A stretch of DNA of 64,000 nt from Pedobacter sp. MC2016-24 (GCF_015223055.1 NZ_JADFBX010000003.1:434001-498000), one strand, 5' to 3'. Counted from the stretch's first letter, positions 39,201-48,086 are shown. Numbers and translations: made by a program. The notes: generated by a model not told the origin, from the letters alone.

Positions 39201-39341
39201 TACAGACACTACCGTTGGATCAATATTGGGGTATTCCCGAACGCCCAGAAAATTGTAACCGATCACCCCAAAAAGCAGGATGGCCAGGTTCATTACAATG
39301 GCCAGGACCGGCCTTTTTATACTGGTGGTTGAAATACTCAT
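36237..39341 (-). CDS. RND efflux permease (HAE1/AcrB type)
   Basis: Inner-membrane proton-driven multidrug efflux pump of 1034 residues. The N-terminal helix with KRPVLAIVMNLAILLFG, two large periplasmic loops (about 35-330 and 560-860) and the blocks of transmembrane helices around 335-535 and 865-1015 fit HAE1. The proton-relay motif AIVLATGLVVDDGIVVTENI (about residues 390-410) is intact with its two aspartates. Substrate cannot be read from sequence. The start overlaps the adaptor gene stop by 4 bp (ATGA). Confidence 0.95.
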   Translation of the reverse strand: MSISTTSIKRPVLAIVMNLAILLFGVIGYNFLGVREYPNIDPTVVSVRTSYPGANADIIESQITEPLEKSINGIDGIRNISSSSNQGSSNITIEFNLDKNIDDAANDVRDKVSQAARSLPKDIDGNPVVSKADANSDAIITMTIQSDKRNVMELSDYAENVIADRLQTITGVSSIQIQGQRKYAMRIRIAPDKLAAYGLTSQDIVAALDKENVELPSGKITGANTELIIKTLGKLTNADQFNNLILKSDSGNVVRLKDIGYADLGSENEETILRESGKPMVAVGLIPQPGANYLDISKEFDKRFAQLEKDIPQDIKLNISLDNTKFIKASVTEVAETIILSLVLVIIIIYLFFRDWAIAIRPLIDIPVSLVFTFFIMYIFGFSINVLSLLAIVLATGLVVDDGIVVTENIFKKVEEGYSPFEAAIKGANEIFFAVISISITLAAVFLPVIFLQGFVGRLFREFGIVIGAAVLISAFVSLTLTPMLNAYLMKKTGHKKSRFYEMTEPFFVRLNEGYATNLNKFLDRKWLAIPIIAVCVGFIVLFWKVLPKETAPYDDRSAINMNLTTPEGSSFAYTDRFMMKVQQMVQDSVPEKKVNITITSPGFGGAGSTNSGFVRMGLVDPGDRTKSQADIANRLTKITRKFSEGKVVVTQQPTISVGRRGGLPVNYIIQAQNFEKLREKVPLFMDEVSKDPTFTTSDVNLKFNKPEIDLTIDRDKAKNLGVSVSDIGTALQLGLSGQRFSYFFMNGKQYQVIGQFEVADRKDPLDLSSVYVRNNKNELIQLDNLVTAKEESSPPQLYRNNRFTAATVSAGLAPGKSIGEGIAAMDRISEKILDESFSTDLGGESRDFRESSSNTLFAFGLALLLVYLILSAQFESFIDPIIIILTVPMAVAGAFLSLWLFGQSWNIFSQIGTIMLIGLVTKNGILIVEFANQLKEQGKSVHDAIREASVSRLRPILMTSLAIAIGALPIAMALGAAAKSRMGMGIVIVGGTLFALILTLFVIPAIYSYWSKEHKENTELELSLKAALDHEKS

Positions 39342-40429
39342 AAAGCAGTTTTGTTTTTAACCACGGTTACTTTTACAGGTGCGTCTTTCTTTAATGCCAT
39401 GGCGCCTGTTGTTAAAACGGTATCACCGGAATTTAATCCGGATACGATCACAATGCGATCGGCCGTCCTGGTTCCTGCCACTACAGGAACCTGCATGGCC
39501 TTGCCGTCTTTACTGATGAATACCGTTTTGCCATTCAATACCGGAATGATTGCTTCGTTTGGAATCAGAATGGCATCTTTTTGCGTACTCAAAGCCAGTT
39601 TGATCTGAGCAAAAGACCCGGGTAACAACTTCCCGTCTGCATTCGGCACCAGGGCTTTGATTTGTAAAGTCCTGGTCTGGGTATTGATACCTGGTTCCAG
39701 CGCAAATACCTTTCCGGTAAAGGTTTTAGGATATCCGGCAGTGGTAAATGATATTTCTGAATTAACCTGAATCTGTCCCATATATTTTTCAGGTACCGAG
39801 AAGCTGATTTTCAGGGGATCGATACTGGATAGGGTAGCAATAGGAGTACTTGGTGTGATGTATCCTCCGGTTGAAATGGCGCGCAAACCAATTTTTCCGC
39901 TAAAAGGTGCATATATGGCTGTTTTTGCCAGTTGTGCACGAATCAACTGGCTTTCTGCTTTAAGTGTTTGCAGGTCGGCCAATGAAGTGTCGTATTCTTC
40001 CTGACTGATTGCACCTTTGGCCAGCAATTGCTTAGAGCGGTTTTCGTTGGTTGCAGACAGGTTTTGTTTGGTGATGGCCTGTTGCAATTGAGCCTGTATA
40101 TCGCGGTCGTTGATTTTGACCAATAAGCTGCCTTTGCTTACCTGCGAACCCTCTTTGAAGTTTATGGCTGTTATCAGACCAGATACTTCACTGCGCAGCT
40201 CCACAGATTCATTGGCTTCGATCGTTCCGGTAACTTCCAGATTGTTGTTAAAGTCGCCTTTTTGGACAACGATTCCATCCACCTGCAGTCCTTTTCCGGG
40301 GGCACCGCCCTTGCCTTTGCTCATTCCTGAGCCTTCCTCAGCAATTTTTTTATTGGCTGAAATCCTGTAGTAAATCAAGTAAGCAATTCCTAAAGCAATC
40401 AGGACATAAATAAGGTATCTAATCTTCAT
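39338..40429 (-). CDS. RND periplasmic adaptor (membrane fusion protein)
   Basis: Adaptor linking the RND permease to TolC. MKIRYLIYVLIALGIAYLIYY is an N-terminal membrane anchor, followed by a lipoyl-like half (VSGLITAINFKEGSQVSKGSLLVKI), a helical hairpin (about 110-155), the second lipoyl half (IYAPFSGKIGLRAISTGGYI) and beta-barrel domains. The frame extends to 40474, but a TATTTTTG box on this strand at 40472-40479 and the natural membrane anchor favour ATG 40429. It is the first gene of the operon with the permease, TolC and the sugar kinase. Confidence 0.93.
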   Translation of the reverse strand: MKIRYLIYVLIALGIAYLIYYRISANKKIAEEGSGMSKGKGGAPGKGLQVDGIVVQKGDFNNNLEVTGTIEANESVELRSEVSGLITAINFKEGSQVSKGSLLVKINDRDIQAQLQQAITKQNLSATNENRSKQLLAKGAISQEEYDTSLADLQTLKAESQLIRAQLAKTAIYAPFSGKIGLRAISTGGYITPSTPIATLSSIDPLKISFSVPEKYMGQIQVNSEISFTTAGYPKTFTGKVFALEPGINTQTRTLQIKALVPNADGKLLPGSFAQIKLALSTQKDAILIPNEAIIPVLNGKTVFISKDGKAMQVPVVAGTRTADRIVIVSGLNSGDTVLTTGAMALKKDAPVKVTVVKNKTAL

Positions 40430-40556
40430 TTGTAGTTTTGGTTGAAGGTTGTGCCGGTTATGACATAAACACAAAAATATTTAAAAAGCCCGTAACAGGT
40501 TGTATTAAGTGTGTTACAGGTCTGAAATGGTTCAATATGAAGACCAGATTTCTATA

Positions 40557-40709
40557 GGTAAAATACAGCTAAAGTACAGACCCGCTTTACCCCTGCTTTA
40601 CCCCCGCTTTAGGGCTGCTATACCCCCTGCTATACCCTTAGGGTAGAGCAGGGGTATGGCGGGAGCGGAGCGGGGCCATAGCAGCACTGTACTTTAGCTG
40701 TGTTTTGCC
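40557..40709. repeat. Nested hairpin element, MITE- or REP-like
   Basis: In the 450-bp gap between the efflux operon and the M61 gene, outer arms 40560-40579 and 40687-40706 are 20-bp inverted repeats with one mismatch (core ACAGCTAAAGTACAG). At the centre, CCCCTGCTATACCC (40624-40637) pairs with GGGTAGAGCAGGGG (40641-40654) over a 3-base loop. The left half also has direct repeats of CCC(C)YGCTTTA. It is more GC-rich than its surroundings. No protein-coding frame and no target-site duplication could be established. Confidence 0.7.
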
Positions 40710-40879
40710 GGTACTTACAATGCAGGCACCTACAACCTGATGCGATTGTTTTAAGCTTAAAATTGCTTTAAGAATCAAAATTCTCTAAGTTTGGCTCAGT
40801 TTAACAACATATTATTCCGGTTTTGATTGGATTGCCCGGTCGATACCCATCATAAACACATTGAAACAAAAAATTAAGG

Positions 40880-42655
40880 ATGAAAAAAGCATCGTTATTG
40901 GGATTAGTAATATTACTATCAGTAGGTATGACAGCCAAATCACAAGTTAAAATAGGATTTGAGGTATCCTTTAAAGAACCTCAGGCACATTATGCCGAAG
41001 TGGAAATGAATATATCCGGTCTGACTAAGGACTATGTAGATGTTAAAATGCCGGTATGGGCACCAGGTTCTTACCTGGTTCGCGAATTTTCTAAAAGTGT
41101 CGAGGGCTTTAACGCCACTGCCAATGGAAAGCCTGTAAAATATGAAAAAGTAAGAAAAAATGCCTGGAGGGTTTACTCCGCAAAAGCTTCCAATGTCAAA
41201 ATCAAATACCGTTTGTATGCATTTGAAGTTTCTGTGCGAACTTCATTTATCGACGATAGCCACGCATTTCTTTCCAGTACTGGTGTATTCATGTATCCTG
41301 ATGGTATGTTGAAACAACCAAGTACTGTAAAAATTATTCCTTTCAAAACCTGGAATAAAGTATCTACCGGCTTAGAACCTGTCGCAGGGCAGGCCTTTAC
41401 ATACACGGCTGCTAACTTTGATATCTTATACGATAGTCCGATTGAAGTTGGTAATCAGGATGTTTTTGAATTTATGGCTTCTGGTGTTAAACATGAAGTG
41501 GCCATGTATGGCGGTGGTAATTACGATAAAGAACGTTTGAAAGTGGATATGGCAAAAATTGTAGAACAGGGAACTGCAATTTATGGTGAAAATCCGAACA
41601 AGCACTATACCTTTATCGTACATAATTTTTCGGTAGGGGGCGGTGGTTTAGAGCACTTAAACTCTACGGTTTTAGGCGCAAGCCGAAATGGTTATGCAAG
41701 TAAAGAGGGTTATAACGGCTTTTTAAACCTGGTTGCGCATGAATATTATCATTTATGGAATGTGAAGCGCTTACGCCCTGTTGCATTGGGTCCTTTTGAT
41801 TATGACAATGAAAATTATACTACCAATTTATGGGTAGCAGAAGGCTTTACAGCTTACTATGAAAATAAACTGATGCGTCGTGCTGGTTTTATCAGCGATA
41901 CTGATTTTGTGAATCAATTGGTTACCGCTGTAAATAATGTTTCCAATACCCATGGCGCCAAAGTGCAGTCGGTTGCAGAAGCAAGTTACGATGCCTGGAT
42001 TAAATTGTACAGGCCAAATGAGAACTCTGCCAACACCACAGTTTCTTACTATGCCAAAGGTGAAGTATTGGGCATACTGATGGACATTGAAATTGCGCAA
42101 GCTACACAAGGTGCAAAAAGCCTGGACGATGTGATGCGTGCAATGTACAATCAATACTATAAAAAGCTTGGAAGAGGCTATACAGATGCAGAATTTAAAG
42201 CGATGGTGGAGCAGGTAAGTGGAAAAAGCTTTACATCATTCTGGGATAAATATGTAAATGGAACCGGACCAATAGAATATGAAAAGTACTTTGGTTATGC
42301 AGGTATCCGGGTAAAAGATGAAAATGCGGGAAAAAGCATTCCTTATTTAGGCTTGTCGTCGAAAAAAACGGAAGGTAAGATCATTGTTTCGGGAATTGCC
42401 AGGAACTCATCAGCATGGGTGGATGGCATCAATGTCAACGATGAGCTGATCAGTGTTGATGGAGTGCCTGTTCAATCCTCAATAGATCTTGGTGATAAAA
42501 AAGTAGGGGACACCTTGACCATCCGGGTATTGAGAGACGGTATTGTCAGAGATTTTAAAGTTACCTTAAAAGCAGGTACTAGTGTAAAACTTGTTGCTGA
42601 ATTGGATGGCAATGCATCTGATGCAGCGCTCAAAGTAAGAAAACGCTGGTTTTAA
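40880..42655 (+). CDS. M61 (glycyl aminopeptidase-type) metallopeptidase with PDZ domain
   Basis: Exported zinc peptidase. A signal peptide (to about residue 22, TAKSQ) precedes the M61 N-terminal beta domain. The zinc site is complete: H287-E288-x-x-H291 (HEYYHLWN) and E321 (WVAEGFTAYY). A C-terminal PDZ domain (about 485-575, ISGIARNSSAWVDGINVNDELISVDG) is typical of bacterial M61 enzymes. A TAAGTTTG box lies at 40796-40803. Probably periplasmic; substrates are N-terminal Gly/Ala peptides in known members. A bidirectional terminator follows. Confidence 0.92.
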   Translation: MKKASLLGLVILLSVGMTAKSQVKIGFEVSFKEPQAHYAEVEMNISGLTKDYVDVKMPVWAPGSYLVREFSKSVEGFNATANGKPVKYEKVRKNAWRVYSAKASNVKIKYRLYAFEVSVRTSFIDDSHAFLSSTGVFMYPDGMLKQPSTVKIIPFKTWNKVSTGLEPVAGQAFTYTAANFDILYDSPIEVGNQDVFEFMASGVKHEVAMYGGGNYDKERLKVDMAKIVEQGTAIYGENPNKHYTFIVHNFSVGGGGLEHLNSTVLGASRNGYASKEGYNGFLNLVAHEYYHLWNVKRLRPVALGPFDYDNENYTTNLWVAEGFTAYYENKLMRRAGFISDTDFVNQLVTAVNNVSNTHGAKVQSVAEASYDAWIKLYRPNENSANTTVSYYAKGEVLGILMDIEIAQATQGAKSLDDVMRAMYNQYYKKLGRGYTDAEFKAMVEQVSGKSFTSFWDKYVNGTGPIEYEKYFGYAGIRVKDENAGKSIPYLGLSSKKTEGKIIVSGIARNSSAWVDGINVNDELISVDGVPVQSSIDLGDKKVGDTLTIRVLRDGIVRDFKVTLKAGTSVKLVAELDGNASDAALKVRKRWF

Positions 42656-42659
42656 AAAA

Positions 42660-42705
42660 GAGAGAGATCTCTTGGTCGTATTGGTCAAGGGATCTCTCGT
42701 TTTTA
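42660..42705. terminator. Bidirectional terminator after the M61 gene
   Basis: GAGAGATCTCTTG (42662-42674) pairs with CAAGGGATCTCTC (42686-42698), followed by five T on the plus strand and by a run of T on the minus strand. Confidence 0.85.
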
Positions 42706-42721
42706 AAGATTGTCGAAATAT

Positions 42722-42764
42722 AAAAGGCAATTGGTTGCTATTATTTAGCAGCCAGTTGCCTTTT
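42722..42764 (-). terminator. Terminator overlapping the 3' end of the NUMOD1 gene
   Basis: AAAAGGCAA (42722-42730) pairs with TTGCCTTTT (42756-42764), with further pairs inside. The stem includes the stop codon of the minus-strand gene and ends in T on that strand. Confidence 0.6.
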
Positions 42765-43511
42765 CTTTTTCATATGGCTTTCCAGCAATGATCCCTGGTA
42801 ATGTGGGTGGCGTCGTAATTCATTGATGTTTACGCGCAATTGTTGTCCCTTGCGCCATAAAAAACCACCTGCGGTTAGCATATGGCCATTTACCACATGG
42901 TGAATGTGACCATTGTCAATTTGGGTTTCCCTTGCTGCTTCGAAGCAGTTTTTGAAAGACCGGATCCAGCGACCATCCAGGTCGTATTTGGAAATTCCGG
43001 CTTGTCTTTCTGTAATTCTTGGATCTACCGGAATTTTCTTTTTTAGACTTTTGTTCCAAATAAATCCACCGTAAGTCATACCACGACCGTTAATCACGTC
43101 GCGGATACCATTTTTGTGAACACCAACTGCTTTCGCAGCTTCAACGGTATTGATGTATGTGTGCACAAGGTTGCCTTCCAGGTCGTATTGGCCAACAGTT
43201 TGTTGTTGTTTGGACAATGGAGATGGGCCATGCCACTTTTCTTTTAATATAGACGTTACGTCAATTTCAGGAGCATTGCCGCGTCTCCATAAATAGCCAC
43301 AGGCAGTTAATATCTTGTTGTTGTCTCTGGCTGCTACGGAAATGTATCCCTGGGCAGTATTCATTGCTTGTGCAGCGACTTTGGCATTGGGATAAGTTTC
43401 CAGCAATTTTCCGGATAATGAGTAACGGCTTACGTTGTAAGTTGTTGTTTTTCTTTTTGGAGCAGAATCCGTTAGTAAAATTTCTTGGGTTGGAAAATCA
43501 ATGTTTGACAT
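42741..43511 (-). CDS. Free-standing NUMOD1-repeat protein
   Basis: A 256-residue cytosolic protein built of three NUMOD1-like units at about 27-77, 106-153 and 173-221. Each has Y-D/S-L-x-G-x-x-x-x-x-(Y/F) followed by a helical (E)AA segment and ends in G-G/Y-(F/Y)-(L/I)-W. NUMOD1 units are DNA-binding helix-turn-helix modules of homing endonucleases; no HNH or GIY-YIG nuclease part is present, and the N- and C-terminal tails are basic. It may be a DNA-binding protein or a domesticated remnant of a mobile endonuclease. It stands alone with its own terminator. Confidence 0.8.
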   Translation of the reverse strand: MSNIDFPTQEILLTDSAPKRKTTTYNVSRYSLSGKLLETYPNAKVAAQAMNTAQGYISVAARDNNKILTACGYLWRRGNAPEIDVTSILKEKWHGPSPLSKQQQTVGQYDLEGNLVHTYINTVEAAKAVGVHKNGIRDVINGRGMTYGGFIWNKSLKKKIPVDPRITERQAGISKYDLDGRWIRSFKNCFEAARETQIDNGHIHHVVNGHMLTAGGFLWRKGQQLRVNINELRRHPHYQGSLLESHMKKKRQLAAK

Positions 43512-43714
43512 ATTTGAGGGTTAATATATAGTGTTGTGTCTTGTAAATCCGTTAATTATATCTGGTTCAAAATAGTTTATTATCGTAATAGCTCATCATC
43601 CTGACCCCTTCGCGCTCGCAGCTTATTTATAATAAACGAATATATACATCATAAATTATAAACTTACATAAGTAATTAATTATCTTGCTTAAAACTAACA
43701 AATTAAAACTAGAA

Positions 43715-43753
43715 CAAAAAAGGCAGTATCAAGTAATTTTACCATCAACTGCC
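43715..43753 (-). terminator. Terminator after the small outer-membrane protein gene
   Basis: Read on the minus strand, GGCAGT (43753-43748) pairs with ACTGCC (43727-43722) with further inner pairing, followed by a T tract at 43721-43715. Confidence 0.7.
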
Positions 43754-43793
43754 CCTTTATTTGATGCCTCGCTAAAGGCTAATTCGCAATAGC

Positions 43794-44273
43794 TTAGAAA
43801 GTAAAACGTACGCCTAAACCTACGTCACCACCCCAGAATCCTGTATCCGGTGTCAATTGCAAAGCAGGAACCCAGTCTAAGGAGAAGTTAATTGGCGCAT
43901 TTTTAATTTTGTAATCTAATCCTAAAACACCGTTTGCAGAAAGATAAACATCACTACCACCACCGTGTTTTATTTTGTAAGAACCAATGGTTGCTCCAGC
44001 ACCATAGTACCAGTTTAAGCCATCAGCTCCTTGAATTGGGTTGTAAACTTCGTATAAGCCGGTCAGGTTTGCATAGGTAGCACCACTGTTGCTTCTAAAG
44101 TTTCCAATCAATTCAAGCATTGCACCTTTGTTTAATCCGGTTTTGAAACTTACACCGTTTGCAGAACCGAAACGACCACCGATCGCGTGTTCGTAGCTTT
44201 GGGCTTTAGCGCTGTTGGTACTCATCGCAAAAATAGCTGCACAACCAATTAAAGTAAAAAGTAATTTTTTCAT
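43794..44273 (-). CDS. Small outer-membrane beta-barrel protein
   Basis: An exported protein of about 159 residues. Start ATG 44273 (MKKLLFTLIGCAAIFAM ... KAQ) gives a signal peptide; the frame is open to 44324 but that part is not peptide-like. The mature part is glycine- and aromatic-rich with alternating strands (LNWYYGAGATIGSYKI, LGLDYKI) and ends in aromatic residue F (GLGVRFTF), the usual OMP C-terminus. Function unknown. It has a terminator downstream and no operon partner. Confidence 0.8.
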   Translation of the reverse strand: MKKLLFTLIGCAAIFAMSTNSAKAQSYEHAIGGRFGSANGVSFKTGLNKGAMLELIGNFRSNSGATYANLTGLYEVYNPIQGADGLNWYYGAGATIGSYKIKHGGGSDVYLSANGVLGLDYKIKNAPINFSLDWVPALQLTPDTGFWGGDVGLGVRFTF

Positions 44274-44493
44274 AATCATAAATAATGTATTTGTATTTTT
44301 TTGTAATTGAAACAACCTTAACAACTATTGTGCCGATATCATCTCAATGTCAAATAAAAAGAGGACAATTCGCTGGCTTAAGATCCCGCGTAAATTGATT
44401 ATTTTTATTTAAGTTTGGGAAACAAGAGGGGTACACTGGGGGTTGTCCATGTATCTTTAATTAACCAACATCCTATAATTAAGCTGATCGTGT

Positions 44494-46266
44494 ATGGGCG
44501 TAACGGTAACAAGAGTATTTGATTTACTTCAATATAATTTAGAACAATTTCCAAAACAGGAATTTATTAGTGGTAAAGTGAACGGTGCGTGGCTGCGCTA
44601 TAGCACACAAGAATTTTGTGATGTTGTAGATGCATTGAGTCGTGGATTGATTGAAAGTGGACTGGGCAAGGGATCGAAAGTTGCGGTCATGTCCGCCAAT
44701 CGCCCGGAATGGAACATTACTGATTTTGCAATTGTACAGATTGGGGCCTATCAGATTCCACTGTACCCTACGATGGCTGAACAGGACATCAAGTTCATTT
44801 TACAAAACGCTGAAGTGAGTGTGGTTTTTGTTGCTGAAGAGGCGCTATATACCAAACTTAAAACAGCTTGTGACGAATCTGGCCTGGACATTAAGATTTA
44901 TGCTTTCAATGAAATTGAAGGTGTAGAAAACTGGCAGAGCCTGGTTAAGCTGGGACAGGAAAAAAAGGATATTGATTTGGAACCCTATCGGGCTGCGGTT
45001 AAACCAGACGATATTTTGACCCTGATTTATACCTCTGGTACCACTGGTACACCTAAAGGGGTAATGCTGACGCATGACAACCTGGTTCAAAACTTTGTGA
45101 ATTCGGCCGTGGTATTGCCAGACGGAATTAAGAAAGGCCTGAGCTTTTTGCCTTTGTCGCACATTTTTGAACGCATGATTGTGTATTTGTATTTGTACAC
45201 CAATATATCGGTGTATTATGCGGAAAGTATGGATACCATTGTCGCAGATATTCAATACGTAAAGCCAAATGCTTTTTCTACGGTACCCAGATTACTGGAG
45301 AAAGTTTACGACAAGATCATGGAAAAAGGAAAAGAGCTTACTGGTATCAAGCGCGGAATTTTCTTTTGGTCAGTTGCTTTGGCTGAAAAGTATGATTTTA
45401 ACAAGGGTTGGTTTTACAACTTTAAACTGGGGATTGCGCGCAAACTGGTGTTTAAAAAGTGGCAGGAAGCCCTTGGAGGTGAGATCGTAGTGGTGGTGTC
45501 TGGTGGTGCGGCGCTCAATCCGCGTCTGGCCAGGATTTTCTGGGCCGCAGGTATGCCTGTATTTGAAGGCTACGGTTTGACCGAGACCTCACCGGTGATC
45601 ACTGTAAACCATTTTGGTGCGACCATGTTTGGTACCGTAGGGCCAACAATTGAAGGGGTAGAAATCAAAATTGCTGAAGATGGAGAGATCCTGACGCGCG
45701 GACATCACATCATGAAAGGTTATTACAACAGGCCTGACCTGACTGCGGAAAATATTGATCCAGAAGGCTGGTTCCATACCGGTGATATCGGAGAGATCGT
45801 GGAAGGTCGTTTTCTTAAAATTACCGATCGCAAAAAAGAAATCTTTAAAACGGCTGGGGGTAAATATATCGCACCTCAAATGCTGGAGAATAAATACAAA
45901 GAATCCCCATTGATAGAGCAGATCATGGTGCTGGGCGAAAACAGGAAATTTCCTTCGGCTTTGATTGTCCCTAATTTTGTGGCTTTGAAGGCCTGGTGCG
46001 GAAAAAAAGGAATCAACTATACGACCAACGAGGAGATGATTAAAAACGAACAGGTAATTGAAAAGTATAACCAGATCATTGCCTTTAGTTCTAAAGAATT
46101 TGGACATTGGGAGCAGGTGAAACGTTTTGCTTTGCTGGCTAAGGAATTCAGTATTGATGGCGGAGAACTGACACCGAAACTGAGCTTGAAAAGGAAAGTG
46201 GTTCTGGAGAAAAACGCGGCAGTGATAGAAAAAATATATAAAGATGCGGAAACGTATAAAGCCTAG
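44494..46266 (+). CDS. Long-chain acyl-CoA synthetase (AMP-binding)
   Basis: ATP-dependent ligase that activates fatty acids to acyl-CoA through an acyl-AMP intermediate. The AMP-binding motif IYTSGTTGTPKGVM (about 172-185) and the YGLTETSP motif (about 363-370) are intact, as are HTGDIGEI and the linker DRKKEIFKTAGGKYIAP. At 590 residues it fits the long-chain (FadD/FACS) group; no signal peptide. It could feed the beta-oxidation operon at 49.5-55.3 kb. A TAAGTTTG box at 44410-44417 precedes it. Its end overlaps the GGT gene start by 23 bp. Confidence 0.92.
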   Translation: MGVTVTRVFDLLQYNLEQFPKQEFISGKVNGAWLRYSTQEFCDVVDALSRGLIESGLGKGSKVAVMSANRPEWNITDFAIVQIGAYQIPLYPTMAEQDIKFILQNAEVSVVFVAEEALYTKLKTACDESGLDIKIYAFNEIEGVENWQSLVKLGQEKKDIDLEPYRAAVKPDDILTLIYTSGTTGTPKGVMLTHDNLVQNFVNSAVVLPDGIKKGLSFLPLSHIFERMIVYLYLYTNISVYYAESMDTIVADIQYVKPNAFSTVPRLLEKVYDKIMEKGKELTGIKRGIFFWSVALAEKYDFNKGWFYNFKLGIARKLVFKKWQEALGGEIVVVVSGGAALNPRLARIFWAAGMPVFEGYGLTETSPVITVNHFGATMFGTVGPTIEGVEIKIAEDGEILTRGHHIMKGYYNRPDLTAENIDPEGWFHTGDIGEIVEGRFLKITDRKKEIFKTAGGKYIAPQMLENKYKESPLIEQIMVLGENRKFPSALIVPNFVALKAWCGKKGINYTTNEEMIKNEQVIEKYNQIIAFSSKEFGHWEQVKRFALLAKEFSIDGGELTPKLSLKRKVVLEKNAAVIEKIYKDAETYKA

Positions 46267-47959
46267 TTTTATAGGTTTACTGGTATGGCTGGTTGGTGCC
46301 GGCCATTTAACAGGTTGCGTTAGCGGGCAACTGGGGAAAAACAACAGTGGAGAATATCGGAATGGCGTAGTTGTTTCAGCAAAGAAGGAAGCTTCTGTTG
46401 TTGGCTTGGATATTTTAAAAAAAGGTGGTAATGCGATTGATGCAGCTGTAGCAGTTCAATTTGCCCTCGCTGTAGTGTATCCTGGTGCAGGAAATATAGG
46501 TGGTGGTGGATTTATGGTCTACCGGTCAGCTGATGGGCGCAGCAATACGCTTGATTTTAGAGAGCAGGCCGCTGCCGGCTCATCCAGGGATATGTATCTG
46601 GATGCTGCAGGAAATCCGGTTGTTGATAAAAGTTTATATGGTTCTTTGGCAGCTGGTGTACCAGGTTCTGTTGCCGGTATGGTTGCGGCACATGAGAAAT
46701 ATGGGCACTTGAAATGGGAAGTGTTGTTGAATCCTGCGATCAGGTTAGCTGAGGATGGATTTAAGATCAGTGCGGCACAGGCACATGAACTAAATGAATT
46801 GAAAGCCCGTTTTGTCAGCTTAAACCCTCGCGGAACAGCATTGCTGAAAGCTAAAGGGGATTGGGTTGAAGGTGATGTGCTGGTGCAGGAACAATTGGCC
46901 AATACCTTGCGACAAATCCGTGATAAAGGAGCAGCGGGTTTTTATGAAGGTGCTGTGGCCGATAGTCTGGTTGCGGAGATGCAACGTAGCGGGGGGATTA
47001 TCACGAAAGCAGATTTAAAAAATTATAAAGCGGTTTGGCGAACACCGATCCTGGGTAATTATAAAGCCTACAAAATCATCACCATGCCACCGCCTTCAAG
47101 TGGAGGAATCGCCTTGTTGCAATTGTTGAAATCTGTTGAGCCTTTCCCTTTGAAAAGATGGGGCTTTAACCGGGATTCGACAGTTCAGGTGATGGTGGAG
47201 GCCGAGCGCAGGGTTTATGCAGACCGTGCTGAGTATATGGGAGACCCTGATTTTGTGAAAATTCCGGAGAAATCCTTACTGGCAGGAGCTTATATCAAAT
47301 CCCGGATGCACAGTCTGGATTGGAATAAGGCCACGCCAAGTTCGGCCCTGAGGGCCGGCGATCTGACGGCAGCAGAACATGAAGAAACGACTCACTTTTC
47401 TATTGTTGACCGGTATGGGAATGCGGTATCTTTAACAACCACGCTGAATGGATCTTATGGTGCTGCGATGGTGGTTAGCGGTGCTGGTTTTTTACTGAAT
47501 AATGAGATGGATGATTTTTCTGTTAAACCTGGTGCACCCAACATGTATGGTTTAGTGGGCGGTGAAGCCAATTCCATTGCCCCTGGAAAGCGGATGCTGA
47601 GTTCAATGACGCCAACTATTATAGAAAAAGAGGGGAAATTGTTTATGATTGTGGGCACTCCGGGAGGTTCTACGATCATTACGTCTGTTTTTCAGACCAT
47701 ATTGAATGTGCTTGAGTTTAATCAAAAGATGCAGACAGCAGTTGCCGCTAAAAAATTTCATCACCAATGGTTGCCTGATGTAGTATATGTGGAAGACGGC
47801 GCCTTAGATAGTACAACAGCGGTTCAGTTGAAAAAGAAGGGATATGTGATCGAAGTGCGGGGGCCGATCGGACGTGTGGATGCCATTTTAAAAACGAAAT
47901 GGGGCTATTATCAATATGGGGCAGATCCCCGTGGAGATGATGCTGCGGCGGCCTGGTAA
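46244..47959 (+). CDS. ggt: Gamma-glutamyltransferase
   Basis: Ntn-hydrolase that cleaves the gamma-glutamyl bond of glutathione and related compounds. It is made as one chain that self-cleaves in front of the catalytic threonine, here T382 in ETTHFSIVD, followed by GNAVSLTTTLNG. Also present: NAIDAAVAVQFALAVVYPGAGNIGGGGFM and DFREQAAAG. The N-terminus has a hydrophobic segment ending in LTGC, a lipobox, so it is likely a periplasmic lipoprotein. It overlaps the ligase gene by 23 bp and may be translationally coupled to it. Confidence 0.93.
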   Translation: MRKRIKPSFIGLLVWLVGAGHLTGCVSGQLGKNNSGEYRNGVVVSAKKEASVVGLDILKKGGNAIDAAVAVQFALAVVYPGAGNIGGGGFMVYRSADGRSNTLDFREQAAAGSSRDMYLDAAGNPVVDKSLYGSLAAGVPGSVAGMVAAHEKYGHLKWEVLLNPAIRLAEDGFKISAAQAHELNELKARFVSLNPRGTALLKAKGDWVEGDVLVQEQLANTLRQIRDKGAAGFYEGAVADSLVAEMQRSGGIITKADLKNYKAVWRTPILGNYKAYKIITMPPPSSGGIALLQLLKSVEPFPLKRWGFNRDSTVQVMVEAERRVYADRAEYMGDPDFVKIPEKSLLAGAYIKSRMHSLDWNKATPSSALRAGDLTAAEHEETTHFSIVDRYGNAVSLTTTLNGSYGAAMVVSGAGFLLNNEMDDFSVKPGAPNMYGLVGGEANSIAPGKRMLSSMTPTIIEKEGKLFMIVGTPGGSTIITSVFQTILNVLEFNQKMQTAVAAKKFHHQWLPDVVYVEDGALDSTTAVQLKKKGYVIEVRGPIGRVDAILKTKWGYYQYGADPRGDDAAAAW

Positions 47960-47985
47960 ATTCTATACAATTGCTGTCCATGAAT

Positions 47986-48015
47986 TTGTTATAAAGCAAT
48001 TTAGTACTACTTTTG
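47986..48015 (+). promoter_or_regulatory. Bacteroidetes-type promoter of the OmpA gene
   Basis: TTG (47986-47988), 19-bp spacer, TACTTTTG (48008-48015). Both elements match, placing the start of transcription about 70 bp before ATG 48087. Confidence 0.65.
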
Positions 48016-48086
48016 GGAATTGGCCTGAGTATTGACTATGATGTTCAATTAATCAGGTTTAAGAAAAACTATTAATGCTTTATATT

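Noticed and set aside
40557..40709. Hairpin element as a terminator of the efflux operon or M61 gene
   Set aside because: It lies upstream of both divergent genes and has no T tract at the stem end.
45589..46344. 251-residue minus-strand frame antisense to the acyl-CoA ligase
   Set aside because: It lies wholly opposite the well-supported ligase and GGT genes and its sequence is low-complexity Phe/His-rich.
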